Shown here: in pieces, positions 40,201-51,925 of the stretch
How the letters are laid out: every line of letters starts with the position of its first letter
Position numbering within the stretch: position 1 is the stretch's first letter
From: Centropus unirufus
Taxonomy: Eukaryota > Chordata > Aves > Cuculiformes > Centropidae
Reading direction: 5' to 3'
DNA: 64,000 bases
NCBI GenBank assembly: GCA_013397695.1
Contig: VYZI01000107.1
Location: 574,090-638,089 of the forward strand
Translations under genes and position numbers: made by a program
The notes under the pieces: generated by a model
What the model saw: the letters and a program-made list of their open reading frames with translations, nothing else
What the model was told of the DNA's origin: nothing
The model's database searches: none

Positions 40201-42781
40201 AATAAATAGATCGTAAACTCAACTACATTCAGGCATGCATTGGGATAAAAAGAATGCAATTATCAGAGGAAAAACAAGAGTTAAACAAAAATTTTAAAAT
40301 ATGCCAGTGTCTTTATTTTAAAAAGTTCCCTCCCGGTTTTCTGTTCTATTGGGAGCACATATAATGTTATGATTTATAAGTTGTAGTTTCCACGGTCATT
40401 GTTTAGTATTCTGTAGAGATAAGGGGGGTCGATTATTTTATTTTAGTCAATGATCTAATTAATTTCCCCATACATTCTTAAGATGCTATCAACGTACTGG
40501 GTTTTAATTACTTGGAGAGCAGAATCCTAAACTGGAAGGGCAACAGAGAATGCAATTTCACAGCAGCTTTCTAGTGAGCTGTTCTGAGCAGACTTAAGAC
40601 CTTGATTTGGGTTATATCCATGCAGATGCTGCCTGTGTTGCAACCTCTCCTATTACTTATGAATGCATAAATCAAAGTGACTAATTTACAAGATGGTGGT
40701 GATGAAAGGAACCTCATGGCAAGTAAGCAAGGGAGAGCACAGCTCTTTGGTAGAGAACACTAGCAAATTTTGGGAGGTGGAAGAATCACCTCCTAAAGCT
40801 ATGAGGGAAAGTCCATTCCTTGGAAGCCAGGGACTAGAACAGCAGCTGCAACACAGATCTCAACTATGAGATGCTGCCTTGTACAAAGCGGTATTTAACT
40901 CCTCAAATTCTGCGGGCACTGCATATCAAAGCTGTCCACAACTTCTCAGCTCAGTGCTCTCCACGTGTATGTTGTATGCTGTCTATTCAGACATCAACTG
41001 TATATCACCGAAGAAATACTGTGGACAACATCAGAGTTATCTCCAACTTACAGAGGCAGAGAAGGAGCAGGAAGAGGCTCTTACTGTTACACCCCAGTCT
41101 GAGTGTAAAAGAATCTCCGAAGTTTTTACTAATTTTTCCAGATGAGGGCACCACGACTCCCACATACAAACACATCAAGGTTTAATTTCTGGATAATAGC
41201 ATGCCTAAGATACATAACTTACAAATTAGAAGATAGAAGAGTAACTAGACAAACTCTTGAGACTGAAGATTATATTGATCATAAAGACTTAACATCACTG
41301 ACCTCAACAGCACAATAAAAATTATTCTTTGGGCACAGTATTTCTCCCAGTGGCTTCTACAGCACTAGTTCACTACATAAAGGACATAAAAAAAGCTGTG
41401 CACTACCTGAAGTGGTTTGAGTGGGACTTAACTCTATGTAGGCCTTGAACTAGTCATATGCAAAGAGGTGAAATTCACTCTGTGAAGAATGGTTTTACTT
41501 CTTCTTTTAATTGCCATTAGAAGTAATACCCACTAGACAGCAATGTGAAACACAGCCATTGATCACCTGGATAAACCTTTTCATTATAAGCATTGTTCAA
41601 AAACACTCATACAGAGCTATAACGAGGTCTGCAAACGCACTGACAAAGTACCATTTCATCTTGATCTCTCAATGTTAATTGATTTGTGATACTTTTCTAT
41701 TTGTTATCCTACTACTTGCAACTTTAAAACTAACATATACACAGTGAAAGCATAGGCTTGCTATTTCACGGCTTGAAAAGCTGGCTAGGTCTTCCTAATG
41801 AACCTTCAATTAATCTGCATCTCAAGTTAGACTGAATATCACAAGGAACACAAAGATGACAAGAAGTTAAAAAGTTCAGGGATTTGATACTGGCTCGCTT
41901 CCCCCCCTTTTCCATGTGAAGTTCTAATCCACCACCGGGTGGGTGTGTATTCCTTCACGTATTCAGCTCAGCAGGCATCGAAATTTAAAAGGCTTGCTGC
42001 AATTATTTTGACAATAGTGGAATTTTAGTGCTTCTGTGCCCAACCCAGAACCTTATATGGGTGCAAATCTGCCATATTCAACCAACGGTGTAAAGAAATC
42101 TATTTGGGGGAGAGATCTATGCTCATCCTACAAGTTCCTTCAACTTGCTAATAGTGGTAGCAGGATGAGGACTGCAGTGTCACAGACTGAAGAAATTATT
42201 CACCAGCAAATATGTATACGTGCATGTACAGTACCTTCCATCAGCAAGGAAGTGTCTTCATAATACGGCGTTGTCATTGCCCACTTACACACTGGCCAAC
42301 TCTTTCCAACAGCCGCAGCCACCTTTCAGTTTGCTCTTCCCTCCCAAATCAGTTCTCTTTCTAGAGACTCTAGACCACCTTCTGACCTACTGGCTGTACC
42401 CCTGCAGCCAAGTGCTACTCCTTACTGGCTGCCCTTAGGCAACACTAAGTTTTGAATCCTGAAAGGATCTGGGGGAAAAAATATAACCATCTGAAGGATA
42501 CCATGTTTATGCTTTAAACACAGCTCCCTAAGAGTGTTTTATGTTCTAGAGAAGAAAGTAATTGCCACTCTAAATAAAGTACTAAACAGCATCTTAAATA
42601 TGTACATGTGAATATTACATGTTCAACTTCATTTTTTTATACCAAATAGGAATGCATCCATACAAAAAAATCTCATACATGAAACATATATATTGCAGAG
42701 AATGGGTTATACTTTAAATGAAATAATTTTATAGAGACATTCAGAGGCACCAAGGAGACAGTAGAAATAATTGTTTTAGTA

Positions 42782-42827
42782 TAATTTAAAATGTAAATGT
42801 CATGTAATATGTAATTTAAATGTAAAT
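42782..42827 (+). repeat. Two-copy direct repeat, 30-bp period
   Basis: TAATTTAAAATGTAAAT (42782-42798) recurs as TAATTTAAATGTAAAT (42812-42827) with one A lost. The intervening ATGTCATGTAATATG is itself related in composition. A local duplication in A+T-rich DNA. Confidence 0.6.
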
Positions 42828-45800
42828 CTGCACCTTAAACCTTCAATCCATCAATGTAATTCTCCATTTAGGAAACAAAATTTCCATGTGATCATGTTAA
42901 TTCCTCCTTCTATAATAATTATAGAATGGGAAACGTAAAACCTTCCATTAAAAAACTGGTAACTAACTATCTTCATAACAGACCGAGTTGAAAAACTATT
43001 TAAAAAAATGGTGACTAATAAAAAGAGATTTAAAGATGTAAATTATTTATTCACATAATAACTAAGCAACAAAACCCCCCTATCTTTCACATTGCATTAA
43101 AAACAAAACAACACAAAACCCCATGATGAAGCCCTGCAGCAAAACTTATATGTGCACCCCCTCTGGGCCTGTAAGAGAGTTTACATCCATTTTGGGATAA
43201 TATGATCAATTCCTTCCCATGCACTCTGCAATTCATAAATGTATGTTTGAGTAAAAAGAATACCACTGCCATGTCCCTGCAAACAAGAAAGCGAGACACC
43301 TTGGTTTAAATCGGACAAAGACAGAAAGTAAAAAAGCTAACTACTTGAGTCCATAAGGTCGTGCAGAATGTAGCCTTCTTCAAACGCACTTTAAGAGTCG
43401 TTTAAGTTCAGGCTTCCAGGTTTTTAAATTAGTGTTACTTTGATTTGAGAGTACAATTCAAAACTCTCTGATATCTGTGGGAGAATTTCCACTGACTCAG
43501 GAGTGATATACTATTTTGTTTCCTATAGACAAATAAGACAATACATGTCATCTGCCAAAAGTAACAAAAATACCATGAGAACTCTCCTTTCTTAAAAAAA
43601 TAAAAAAAAGGAAAAAATCTGTAACCAAAGACAAAAATAAATTTCAAAAAAGAGAGAGAAAAAAAGAATGACTTATCAAAGAGTAAAATCTTTTGAAATA
43701 ATACTTGCTGTATATACAAATGTAGAAGTAAATATACCAGAGCTCTTTGTGTATGGATAACAAAACAAATACAGTGATCAAAATATCTTGGATGCAATCA
43801 AATAGCTTTCCTATCCTTCTGCACGCTGCATTCCCACAAAAAAAAAATCAAGACTAATGCTGAAAAGATTCCAAATGCAATTAGAAGTCCATGTCAAAGC
43901 TTTGTGTTCACCTACTCAGTACGCCCTGCACTGAAAAAAAAGTAAGTGTCCATCTGAAAAATCGTAAAGGTTTCTAACTTCTTTATGCTTATTACATCTT
44001 GCAGATGAAAATGTGAATGAATTCTTCTACAGCTCTATCTTCTGGCCAGAACAAAGTCTTTCTGAGCACCTATCATACTGTGATTCTCTAAGACCAGTTA
44101 CTATGAGCAATGTATTACGAAGAATAATATAACCTGTGTTGAAAAATCAGTATTAAGCGTATCACATTCCCAGAAACCCCTAACTGACCTCTCTCTGATG
44201 AATTAACTTCAGTGTGAAGTATCTTGGCCTACCACGGCTGTAAAACAGAATCGTTATCCCGTATTACTCTACTAGCTGCCCTCCCCCCTACGCCCCCCCC
44301 ACATTAAAACAAATAAGACTTGGTGCTGCTGCTTCTTTTTTTTCAGCTCCTGAGATCAACTGTTTCCAGTGTACTTTTCTATTTCTGAAATTACCTAAAA
44401 CAATAAAAAATACAATAGATAAAAATCAAGAAAAAAAGACCAGTTTCAAATGATGTTATTTTTTTTCTAATGTGGCATTCTAAAAATATTTGGGTCTGTA
44501 GTTACAAAAGCACATGAACTTTGTTATTATTAAAAGTGAAGCTACCTTCTCCTGGAAATGTTGGCTTACATTGACAAAAGAATTTCAGGAGCTGAATGAA
44601 TGCCACAATAAACATATCTGTATGCAGGTATCTGAATATATGGGCAAAATGCTAAGCATCCCTCAGATTTAAAGCATTGCAAAACATCATTCAGCAATTC
44701 AAACACCATCAATCAAAGGGTGCAGAAAATGATGACTTAATTAATATTTAATAAAGGTATATTGGTTATTATAATAATAAATTCATTTTTCCTTAGCTCC
44801 TCTTCATTCCACTGTACAAAATCTTCAATCGGGAGCCAAAGTAATTTACCTTTCTATTTGTGTTTTAAGAAGTTTGAAGAGCAAATCGCTTTGCAGCTCC
44901 AGAGAGATTGGACAGGAGTTAAATGTTTTACTTGGCAGATAACAGAATACGACGGCTGAGGTTAATTTAAGCTTACGTGCATAAAAAAATAAATAAGTAG
45001 TTCATTGCCATCCTAAATCTATAGACTCCTTCCAAGAAGACTCCCCTGATTTAAATAAAGAATGCATAAGGTAATGCATCATCTACATACCAAATATGGA
45101 ACCAATGTTCACTCTTTTTTATTCATGAAACTCTCATTTGGAGCACGAGTGAGACAAAGCTCCTTGGAAGCTCCCCTCTTTTTTTAAAGCAAAACAACAC
45201 AACATGATCAATGCATTGACATGTATTTTTGGAGAGTAACGCCTCGGCAATTTTTATGAGAATTTTTAAAAAGTTTTGTGGAGGACCCTGAAAACCACCA
45301 TAGCAGTCAGATCATATTGCAAACTATTATGTATGTAGGCTTAATTCAAATCCCATTTGAAGTTGATGGAAAAACCCCTGTTGCCTTCAGAGGCCTTTGG
45401 ATCAGATCCTTTGTTTCCTGAGGTACAGCATAGCAAATTTCAAATGAACGCAAGAGGGAAGAGTGTATAACTACTAAACAACTGGTAACACTAATCTTCT
45501 GTTGAAAAAAGACCATTTTCACAAAGCGCAACTCAAAATGATATTTGCTGGCATGTATTTTTAAATTATAGGCTGCAAAGGGCCTGATCCTGGCCATTTT
45601 ATTCCTGCATATCAATCTATGAATCAAGGCATCTTAAACAAAATTATGTTCTATTTTGGAGGTCATGAGTAAAATTTTAACGAAATCCTGCTAGTACAGG
45701 GGTCACTGTGAGATTTAAAATATACAAGAGTGCAGGAATACCTGTGGACAAATTTCTGCATTGCTCCTAGGGAAATCACAAAACAGTTTGCTCACTAGTG

Positions 45801-46412
45801 AGAAGTCATAGGCCAGATTTATAAGTGATTCCACGTACATAGACACACACTATGTTAGGGAATATCTGAGTAGAGAGGGATTGCTCCAAAGCCCATCAAA
45901 CTCAACAGAATTCTCCCTACCTTGGATCAGGCATGGAATCAAATGCATAGGCAAGCACAGAGTTGCACAGTCAGTACAGCTCACAGTAGGATAAACCCAT
46001 GACTTGCAAAAGTGCGTGTCCGCTTGAAAACACCTACCCCGCCATTTTATATCTGCTGGGATCGCTCTACTTAGGAACGTCTATTGTGCAGGCTGCAGGG
46101 ATTCCAACTTTTTGTCTTCTGGCTGCAACCCTAAGTCCAGCTAGTTACATGCATACTGAATACCTGTCCTAGCAAAAATCACATGCACCGTACGGGCACA
46201 CATGCTGTATGAACACGTATGTAGCCACAAAAAAAGATGTTCTGTCTTATTTGAGAAACAAAGACACGCAATCGCCTTTCTAGATTATTTTTTCTTTTCA
46301 TCTCAGAAAGGCACAGACACCACAAATCAAAATTAAAACCATATAGCTTTGTTATACACATTAGACCCCCACCACTATTGCGGAGGGAGGAAGGGGAGGG
46401 AGGGCTGATTAC

Positions 46413-46652
46413 CTGCACCTGTTTCAAGCTGAGAGAGACTGATGCAGTTCCTAGAGAAAATGCCTCACTAGGACACATTCCCATTTTCTTGATGGAAGGT
46501 GTGACGGTCACAGGCCTGCCCATGCCCTGAGCACCCACGAGCATGGGAGAGTTGGAACGCTGCCCTACGAGGTAGAAGGCTGGGCCGAGGTTTAGCACGC
46601 CACACGCTATGTGGCACCTGGATGAAGGCTGATTACAGTCAGACGGTTCCGC
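46413..46652 (-). other. Candidate coding exon, 80 codons, unidentified
   Basis: On the minus strand a CTCCCTTTGCAG acceptor precedes 46652 and GTGCAG|GTAATC follows 46413. The 240-nt interval is exactly 80 codons, is stop-free in the phase-0 frame, and lies in a longer open stretch (46676-46179). It is visibly richer in G+C and CpG than the surrounding 40 kb. The peptide contains a glycine/proline run 'VGAQGMGRPVTVTPSIKK'. It has no membrane segment, zinc-finger cysteine pattern or other domain I can name. It lies downstream, on the same strand, of the CpG-island promoter cluster at 50-52 kb, so it could be a second exon of that transcript. Alternatives are a conserved non-coding element or a chance open frame; the polypyrimidine tract is only moderate. 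Confidence 0.22.
46501..46511. promoter_or_regulatory. GTGACGGTCAC palindrome (CRE/nuclear-receptor-like)
   Basis: Perfect 5-bp arms GTGAC/GTCAC around a single G, containing TGACG (CRE half-site) and GGTCA (nuclear-receptor half-site). It lies inside the candidate exon at 46413-46652, so it may simply be coding or conserved sequence. Confidence 0.25.
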
Positions 46653-46676
46653 CTGCAAAGGGAGCCGCTGAAACAT

Positions 46677-49600
46677 CTGGTGAATGGGAATTACCTCCTC
46701 ACTGCCCCCTGCCTATCTCACCCCAACCCCAAAAAAAATTATTTTCAAAAGAAAACTGGATGAAACACAGCATTCCTTCCACTCCTCCTTTAATTTCTCC
46801 TCAGCTGCCACTAAATGTTTATGAATACTTGGCATGCAATACAAGGCGGTGCTGTACCAATACAGCCATACCAAATATAAGCCAGCCTTACAGTCTTGCA
46901 TTATCTTCTACAGCCAACGAGATGAGAACTCCGGACTGCATCCACATCTGAAAGCGGCAACTCCTGCTCTATTCCCTTTCTTCTCTCTACCTCCTCCCTT
47001 TTCCCTTTCCTGTCCACAATAAAACGTCTCTTAACCTCATCCAAACGTGGCAGTGTTCATCCAGACAAAATTCCAATTGATTGCAAGAAGTTTAGCCTGA
47101 ATAAGGATGCCACACGTCCCATTTATTGTCTGTGAAAGCAGCCATCATACCATAACCCACCTATGTGTGTTAAATGCTGAGCTCTATGCTCCTCTTGTTT
47201 CATCGCAAGCTGCTCTCTGCCTTGCACGTAACAGTGCTCCCTGTTGAGCACTTTACATTACTCACAGGCCTAGAACATATGTACCTTCCCCTCGTGTTCC
47301 CCGCTTTCTTGGCGTTTGTATCATTCGGTAAAAGCCATATTTTTAGTCAGGATTGGTGGGAGTTTAAGAATAGACTGTTCATTTATCAGCAACACCTTGC
47401 ACATCCTTTTGGAGGATAAAAATCCATTTGGAGGATGGGGGTGGGGGAGAAAGACTGAGTCTGGAGCCAAACCAGTGCATCTTAGATAATTTTCACTGTG
47501 TTTCACTCAGTTATTACCCGAAAGTGTGCAATACTTCACCCTCACCAGGTATAACAAAATTCTTTTAATTAAGCAAAGTATTGTCTTAGGCTTTTAATTT
47601 TTTCATTCCGTGCACCAAACATTTTGTACGGGTATCTTGGCAGCCCAACACAAAACACCCTCAAAACATAAATTCCCTAGCTCATGTGCATAATTCCTGT
47701 AGGCATGCATCCGAGGGGCTAAGTACTTCGATCAACGGCTATATTTCAAGTTACAGACTAAAAATAATTTTAGATTTAAAAACTGGAATTCACCACTCTA
47801 GCAAACAGATTTTAATCCTTCTTCAATTAACATGCATGTGACCTTTATGCACTGCTACGTTCATTTTCAGCATGCTTACAGAAATCTTCACTGTGAAATA
47901 AACCAGTAACGGGGCAATTCGGCTTCTTTTCCTTTCTTAGCCGTCACTTCTAGCAAGCCACCACAAAATAATGAACTAATACACCAGAAGCAGTTTTTGT
48001 ATTCCTTTAAGTGCTTGTCCTCAGCAACAAAACAACCCCAACAATTATTAGAACCTAAGGAAAAAAAAATCCTCTTTATCTAAACGACATCATTAAGAGC
48101 AATATAATTGAGTGCTCTGAAATTTCTTAGTAAGGAGTGTTTAGCACTTCATGATTTTATAACAACAGCTATAAGTTAAACCCCTCAACTAATATTTTAT
48201 TTGCATTGTGCTACGAAGCTACTACAGGCCTCTAAAAATACTTCGAAGAAATTAATTTCAGCTATCACCAAACCATACGTTCCTAAATTCCTTTTAATCT
48301 GCACAGTTCACTAAAACATTCTCTACTTTGAGCTTGATCGGCCAATAAATACTGCTTTACTACTTAAAGTTATGAGTTGGTTTTCAGTTTATGTTGCCAT
48401 AAAACAGTTCAAATGCAATGCCAATACAGAGATGCTTGCGATAAAATGCTGTCAGTGGCCTGAATTTAAAACTATTTTTGTACAAGGTACATACTAATTA
48501 TTTTGTGTTAATTGGGGGGGGGAAGAACCACCACATTTATTTGGATTTTTTTTGTTATTTAGTTTAATTCCTGGATATAAATAAGACTAAAGGGAAAAGA
48601 TAAAAAATACTTTAGATAAGTGCCCCATTTTTTTCAGTGCAGAGGAAAGCACTTTGTTTTAGCAATATATATGTGAGGACTAGTTTCCTCATAAAGTGTC
48701 TTTAAAATGCATTTATTTGCAGGTACTTTGAATTGCACATGCACTTGTCTATATAAAGAATACAAAGTAAGTATTATAATAGGTCTTGCAATTTCATAGG
48801 AGTAATAAATCTTAAGTGTATAACTGTCTGCCAAACTGCGCCTAACTCAATACATCTATATCCACATGCTACTTTGATCTATAAATGGCATTACTCTCCT
48901 ACTTAGGAATTATACTTAAAATAATTTCCTTCATTAAGAACCAAAGAGCAAGAGAAAGAGAGGGAGAGTGTGTGAGAATGTGTCCGTGAGTGCACGTAAA
49001 AGATAAAGAAGAAAACAGTCTTACAGCACTTATGGACCTTTAAAGGCCGAGAAAAACAGTATTTTAAAAATAAATTATAAAAATTCTAATTGTAAGCTAA
49101 TCCTGAACAATTCGAGGTATTATAAAATTTAAATATGAACCCCGAAAATATTTACGGCCAAACTCACGTTGCTAAGGCAATCAGGAAACGCAAGTGCAAT
49201 GAGATACAATTCCTGAAGATCATCGCATAGTTTCCTTAAAAAATATTAGTTGAGAAATGCAAACATGTAGCCTCGTGCAGGCACATACAAACGGCATCAA
49301 GCCCTCCGCACTTGATAGCAGCTGCGTTAGAACTGCTCGGCACATGGATGTTTAATCACGTTCCCAATAGGCTAAAATATTAAATGAATATAAAAACTTG
49401 CACCGCCTAACTTTGTTTCTTTTCTGGAGCTTCCTTCCATTTTTATTTTTTTTTTTATTATTTTTAAATAGGGAAGGTGGGGAACGCCATTCAAGAAAGA
49501 AGCTATATTGTAATCAATGAAGGCAAGACTGGCACAAGTCCTAGAACATTTGCATTCAGAAATAAAAGCTGTGATCGACCTTTGTCTGCTAAGAAAATGA

Positions 49601-49780
49601 AGCTTGCTGGTTTTAAACAGACTAGCGAAGGGAGGGGCAGACTTGATAGAGAGGGAGAAGAGGAGCTAAAAAATAGCAACAATGGCAAATATTAGTGTAT
49701 CACATCCCTAATAGCCAGCAAGCGACCATCCTGAATGAATCCAAGCCTCGCTGGGCTGGTACCGTACTACTGGTTAATGA
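46677..49780. other. Gene-free A+T-rich DNA
   Basis: No supported exon. It includes a purine-rich GAGAGA/GTGTGTG patch at about 48950-48995, a T-rich block at about 49440-49470 and unremarkable A+T-rich DNA. From about 49480 the sequence becomes more mixed as it approaches the first CpG island. Confidence 0.55.
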
Positions 49781-49950
49781 TAAATTCATAGGCAGACGCG
49801 AGCCAATTTGCCGATACCCACGTAGTTTCAGAAACTTCAATTTTCCCACTCGGCAATTCCTCGCCACTCACGCCATGGTAGCGGAAGGCAAACGCGACCC
49901 GCTGGTGCCCGTCAAGGGGAAGCAGGGAAGAAGGTGGGAAAGCAGCTTAC

Positions 49951-50015
49951 CCCAGCCTCGGGCCGCCGCCGGCGGGGGGTGGCGGCTGGTGTTCACCTTG
50001 CAGCGCTGCAGCCTC
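49951..50015 (-). other. Candidate non-coding exon in CpG island 1
   Basis: On the minus strand, GCCTGCTTTTCCAG|GAGGC, a strong pyrimidine-rich acceptor, starts an exon at 50015. CTGGG|GTAAGC ends it at 49951 (65 nt); an alternative internal donor is GCAAG|GTGAAC at 49997. It pairs with the strong donor CTAAG|GTAAGG at 50119, giving a first intron of only 103 nt. An alternative acceptor for the same donor is CCTCCTCTCCCAG further left of 50118. There is no convincing ATG-initiated frame, so it would be 5' UTR. The signals are sequence-only predictions; transcript data are needed to decide. Confidence 0.25.
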
Positions 50016-50119
50016 CTGGAAAAGCAGGCAGAAGAAGGCACTGAGCGGTCTCGGTGGCATTTCTCGCCCTTGCAAGTGCACGCAGGCCTGGGAGAGGAGG
50101 AGGGAAGGCGGTCCTTACC

Positions 50120-50220
50120 TTAGCAACCGGCGGCGGCTGCTCCTCCGCCCGCTCCCCTGCCACAACTGCCCCCGGCTGCCAGCGCCCGGCAGCAACAATG
50201 GGCGGCTGCGAGGGGTGGCA
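50120..50220 (-). other. Candidate first exon, 3' part, ending at a strong donor
   Basis: Minus-strand sequence runs through CGCCCATTGTTGCTGCC and GGAGCAGCCGCCGCCGG to GTTGCTAAG|GTAAGG; the last exon base is 50119. The donor agrees with the consensus at almost every position. The open frame entering from the right terminates at the TAA in GCTAAG, so this exon appears non-coding. Its 5' limit is unknown: transcription could start in the island itself or at the TATA box near 51.92 kb, which would give a long 5' UTR exon. Confidence 0.3.
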
Positions 50221-50222
50221 TG

Positions 50223-50347
50223 AAAGGGAGGGAAGGGAAGGGGAAAGGAGAAGCGAGGGGAGGGAGGGAGGGGAGAAGAGAGGAGAGACGGAGGGAGAGA
50301 GGAGGGGAGGGAAAAAAAAAAAAGAAAGAAAAAAAAAAAAAGAGAAG
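50223..50347 (+). repeat. Polypurine tract with two G-quadruplex motifs
   Basis: About 125 nt almost purely A/G on the plus strand, broken by only two C. G3-A-G3-AA-G3-AA-G4 at 50226-50243 and G4-A-G3-A-G3-A-G4 at 50257-50273 both satisfy the canonical four-run G-quadruplex pattern with loops of 1-2. The right half is an A-rich (GAAA)n stretch. Such tracts beside CpG islands can form quadruplex or triplex DNA and are often GAGA-type promoter elements. If transcription is leftwards, the G-rich strand is the template strand. Confidence 0.75.
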
Positions 50348-50475
50348 CGTTAAGCTTGTCTGGTAGTTAACAAGTCTTGAATGAAGAATGTTAGCAAACA
50401 GACAAACAGCATGTCTGATGCATGCTAATAGTCCTGGCTTCACCACTGACACTATGAATAATTCAGTAGAAAGGA

Positions 50476-50503
50476 GGGAAAAGAAGGGAGGGGAAAGGAG
50501 GGG
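50476..50503 (+). repeat. Third G-quadruplex motif between the islands
   Basis: GGG-(7)-GGG-A-GGGG-(6)-GGGG within a further purine tract (about 50468-50514). It has the same strand bias as the pair 230 bp to the left. Confidence 0.65.
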
Positions 50504-51187
50504 AAAAAAAAAAGGGCACCCTCCCTCCCTTCACGCTTTCAAACGTCTGCAGCGAAGACGAGAATAAAAAGTATGCCGCAACTTTCTCCTTTCCACCCAT
50601 CGCTAAGAAAATATTCGGCAAAAAAAAGGGGCCAGTTAGGCACCATCACTTTCGCCAATGCTGCCTCTCGGAGATTTTCGATTCCTATTTTTGTTGGCTA
50701 TTAATTTCCTCCCCCCTCCCTCTTTACCGCCTATTTTACTTCTTTTGTCTAGGAGCTGGCACCTGTCCCAGAGACGGCATTTTACTGCACATCCCCTTTT
50801 CCCTCCTCACAGAGAAAGGAGTGGGGGGGAGGTCTGCAAGGACGAAACCGCCTGTGCAACCACTACCACCACCACCCCCCCAGCCCCTTGCTACTACCCC
50901 CGACCCCCAATATTTCCATTTCTGCCGTGGTCAAATTGGGGTTTGGGGTGGGGGAATATCATCCGCCCTATTTCACATGGCGCAGATACCTAAAGCCATT
51001 AAAAATATATTCCTATTAAAGAGAAAGAGAAAGCCAGCGAGAGAGGCTTGTTCCATAAGAGTGCTGTGCAGTGATACTCAGGGGAGAAAAAAACCCACAA
51101 ATAAAAGCCTTCATTCTCCCGGCATACAAACTAGCAAACCCCAATTCATTGCTTAGTCAAAGAAATCAGTTTCTTTAACGGAGGAAA

Positions 51188-51232
51188 AAGAGAGAGAGAG
51201 AGAGAGGGGAGAGAGAGAGAAAAGGATCAGTG
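51188..51232 (+). repeat. (GA)n purine microsatellite
   Basis: AG repeats on both sides of a GGGG interruption, flanked by A/G. This is a GAGA-type tract just upstream (plus sense) of the second CpG-rich island. It has mirror-repeat character and could form a triplex. Confidence 0.75.
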
Positions 51233-51249
51233 GAGGGGAAAATACTTGG

Positions 51250-51890
51250 AGCTTTAACCTCCCCATTGCGATATTACAGTAGAGCCGAGCTCAGCGCAGG
51301 AGAGACGGAAAATGAGCGGTGGAAGAGGAGGGTTAAATAAAGCAGAGGAAAAAGAAGATCCTATTTGCAGCATTTTTAAAAGTTCTGCTCTGGCAAAGGC
51401 GGTCTGAAGGGGAGGCCCTTGCAGCAGGAATGCGAGAAGCAGCAACGTGTTTTTTTTTTTTTTTTTTCTTCTTCCCTGTCAGAGTCCAGCCTCCCCCTTG
51501 TGAGCGACTGGAGCAATCTGGCTAAGGAAGAGGAGGAGGAGGAGGACGTGAGCTAGCGAAACGCAGAGGGGCTAGAGCTGATGATGAAAGAGAGGCACGG
51601 CCCTGCGTGAGCAGGGCTCGTTTTCATCACACGCAGGCACCGAGCAGCGCGGGGAGCCTCGGCATCCCCCCCACTCTCCGCCCCGGGCATCCCGGAGGTC
51701 GCGATGGGGACAGCCCTGCTGTTGTGGGGAGGTGGGGGGAGAAAGTGGGGAGGAGAAGGCGCTGCGTGAGAATGGGAACGCACCCACGCTATGGCAATAA
51801 CGTTTGGAAGCGCGGTGCGGCTAAGGGAGCTTTTAATTAGAGGGGCGAGGTGGGGGGGCGAAGTCCTACCGAAATATCTTCTGGGATTAA
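51250..51890. promoter_or_regulatory. CpG island 2 (densest at 51600-51860)
   Basis: By eye, close to 30 CpG sit in about 270 bp around 51600-51860 (AGCAGCGCGGGG, CCGCCCCGGG, GAAGCGCGGTGCGG). The density falls off on both sides, and the left part (51250-51600) is mixed and interrupted by a T18 run and GAG repeats. Together with island 1 it forms a promoter-like domain of about 2 kb. A minus-strand TATA box lies at its right edge. Short frames exist on both strands, but none looks like a known protein. Confidence 0.75.
51450..51467 (+). repeat. T18 run
   Basis: Eighteen T followed by CTTCTTCCCTGTCAG. On the plus strand this reads as an acceptor-like polypyrimidine tract, but no matching donor or coding exon is convincing. 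Confidence 0.6.
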
Positions 51891-51917
51891 AAAGGGAAAG
51901 AAGAGAGCTCCTCTTTA

Positions 51918-51925
51918 TATTTATA
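51918..51925 (-). promoter_or_regulatory. Candidate TATA box (TATAAATA) for leftward transcription
   Basis: Minus-strand GGTGGGTATAAATATAAAG gives a full-consensus TATAAATA immediately outside CpG island 2, with a G-rich upstream flank as is common for BRE-TATA promoters. A start would be expected about 30 bp further left, near 51885-51895, with transcription running into both islands. A/T-rich octamers are common in this window; the position beside an island is what raises its credibility. Confidence 0.35.

Larger units (their letters stand above)
32605..46412. other. Gene-free A+T-rich DNA (intron or intergenic)
   Basis: No supported gene. It contains the POU-like inverted repeat at 35461-35486, a TTAATTAATTAG homeodomain-type string near 37219-37232, a 30-bp-period direct repeat at 42782-42827, and short C-runs at about 44281-44300. 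Open frames are short and unrecognisable. An A-rich block lies at about 43590-43680. Confidence 0.6.
49790..50220. promoter_or_regulatory. CpG island 1
   Basis: By eye, roughly 35-40 CpG dinucleotides fall in about 430 bp, including GCCGCCGCCGGCGG and CCGGCGGCGG. The rest of the window is nearly CpG-depleted. Such islands mark unmethylated promoters or first exons of vertebrate housekeeping and developmental genes. Minus-strand splice signals lie within it (see 49951-50119). The long purine tract at 50223-50347 borders it on the right. No start codon followed by a credible coding frame was found, so it is more likely 5' UTR or promoter than coding. Confidence 0.85.

Noticed and set aside
50054..50353. 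Gly/Arg/Glu/Lys-rich 99-codon frame through the purine tract
   Set aside because: The composition is dictated by the GGGA/GAAA repeats; a typical artefact of purine microsatellites.
51450..51550. T18 plus CTTCTTCCCTGTCAG as a plus-strand acceptor followed by a short acidic frame
   Set aside because: The frame meets a stop soon after the GAG repeat, and no good donor or upstream exon was found; more likely promoter low-complexity DNA.
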